Assembly (NCBI GenBank): GCA_030044485.1 | Contig: JASHVQ010000142.1 | Location: forward strand, 1 to 6,147 | Reading direction: 5' to 3' | From: Methylovirgula sp. | GTDB taxonomy: Bacteria > Pseudomonadota > Alphaproteobacteria > Rhizobiales > Beijerinckiaceae | Length of the DNA stretch: 6,147 bases | Part shown: one piece after another, positions 5,815-6,147 of the stretch | How the letters are laid out: each line of letters opens with the position of its first letter | Position numbering within the stretch: position 1 is the stretch's first letter | Position numbers and translations under genes: made by a program | Notes under the pieces: generated by a model | Databases searched by the model: none | Seen by the model: only the letters and a program-made list of their open reading frames with translations | Told to the model about the DNA's origin: nothing

Positions 5815-5832
5815 CGCGGCCTTCAGGCCGCG
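5815..5832. terminator. Hairpin shared by the convergent UPF0301 and EAL gene ends
   Basis: CGCGGCC (5815-5821) and GGCCGCG (5826-5832) form a perfect 7-bp stem with loop TTCA. The EAL gene's stop codon (complement of 5823-5825) lies in the loop, and the UPF0301 stop is four bases upstream. Neither side has a T-run, so it may be a weak bidirectional terminator or an mRNA 3'-end stabiliser. Confidence 0.45.
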
Positions 5833-6147
5833 ATCGACGCGGCGCCGACAAGCTTGCGCGCGTCGGCGGCGCTCATCGGATGGCCGAAGGCATAGCCCTG
5901 CGCATATTCGCAGCCGAGCTGATAGAGTTCGATCGCATCCGACTCCGATTCCGCCCCCTCGGCGACGACGCTCATGTCGAGATCGTGAGCCAAGGTGACG
6001 ATGGAACGCAGAATGACGGGCCGTGCGCCCTTGCCGTTGTGGCGAACGAAGGCGCGATCGATCTTGATCGAGTCGAAGGGGAAGCGCTGCAAATAAGCGA
6101 GCGAGGAATAGCCTGTCCCGAAATCGTCGAGCGAAAGCCCGGCCCCA
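5823..6147 (-). CDS. EAL-domain c-di-GMP phosphodiesterase, C-terminal part, cut by window edge
   Basis: The last 107 codons of a gene entering from the right edge. The visible part is the second half of an EAL domain: [14 protein letters not shown] with both metal-binding aspartates, SIKIDRAFV with the catalytic lysine, VVAEGAES with the conserved glutamate, and [11 protein letters not shown] with the conserved glutamine. All signature residues in this half are intact, so the domain is probably an active phosphodiesterase hydrolysing c-di-GMP to pGpG. The EAL motif itself, and any GGDEF, PAS or membrane domains, lie outside the window. The protein ends about 16 residues after the last signature, so nothing follows the EAL domain. 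Confidence 0.93.
   Translation of the reverse strand, partial: GAGLSLDDFGTGYSSLAYLQRFPFDSIKIDRAFVRHNGKGARPVILRSIVTLAHDLDMSVVAEGAESESDAIELYQLGCEYAQGYAFGHPMSAADARKLVGAASIAA

Overview
The window looks like part of a GC-rich alphaproteobacterial chromosome, most likely Rhizobiales/Hyphomicrobiales, perhaps a Beijerinckiaceae- or Methylocystaceae-like methylotroph. This rests on a serine-cycle-type hydroxypyruvate reductase, a MoxY/LapD-type sensor kinase N-terminus, a UPF0301 (AlgH/YqgE) gene divergent from a DsbD-N-like gene, and a KGG-repeat stress protein with a possible EcfG-type promoter. The genus cannot be fixed from the sequence alone.

Layout: (1) 534 down to the left edge, minus strand: N-terminal part of a membrane sensor histidine kinase. 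(2) 763-1383, plus strand: a NarL/FixJ-type response regulator, divergent from the kinase across a 228-bp intergenic region and probably its partner. (3) 1444-2394, minus strand: hydroxypyruvate reductase or a close D-2-hydroxyacid dehydrogenase, convergent with the regulator; a 17-bp tandem duplication spans the regulator's stop codon. (4) 2395-2977 has no intact gene. It holds a frameshifted remnant of a DUF892 (YciE/YciF-type ferritin-like) gene at about 2461-2690, then an AT-rich block, then the probable promoter of the next gene. (5) 2978-3367, plus strand: a KGG-repeat (YciG-like) protein with five repeats. (6) 4117-3446, minus strand: a UdgX-type uracil-DNA glycosylase carrying a KRRLH loop, 49 bp downstream of (7) 5075-4167, minus strand: an exported DsbD-N-like protein. 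(8) 5200-5811, plus strand: a UPF0301 protein. (9) 5823 to the right edge, minus strand: the C-terminal part of an EAL-domain c-di-GMP phosphodiesterase. Genes 8 and 9 converge on a hairpin.

How they fit together: the kinase and regulator form a likely signalling pair. The KGG gene and the DUF892 remnant look like a decayed yciGFE-type stress module. The DsbD-N-like and UdgX genes may share a transcript. The other genes appear to be independent housekeeping or regulatory genes.

I see no phage, transposase, CRISPR array, tRNA or rRNA, and no clear novel multi-gene system. The most interesting items are the UdgX homologue, the decaying stress module and several small promoter-region or palindromic structures.
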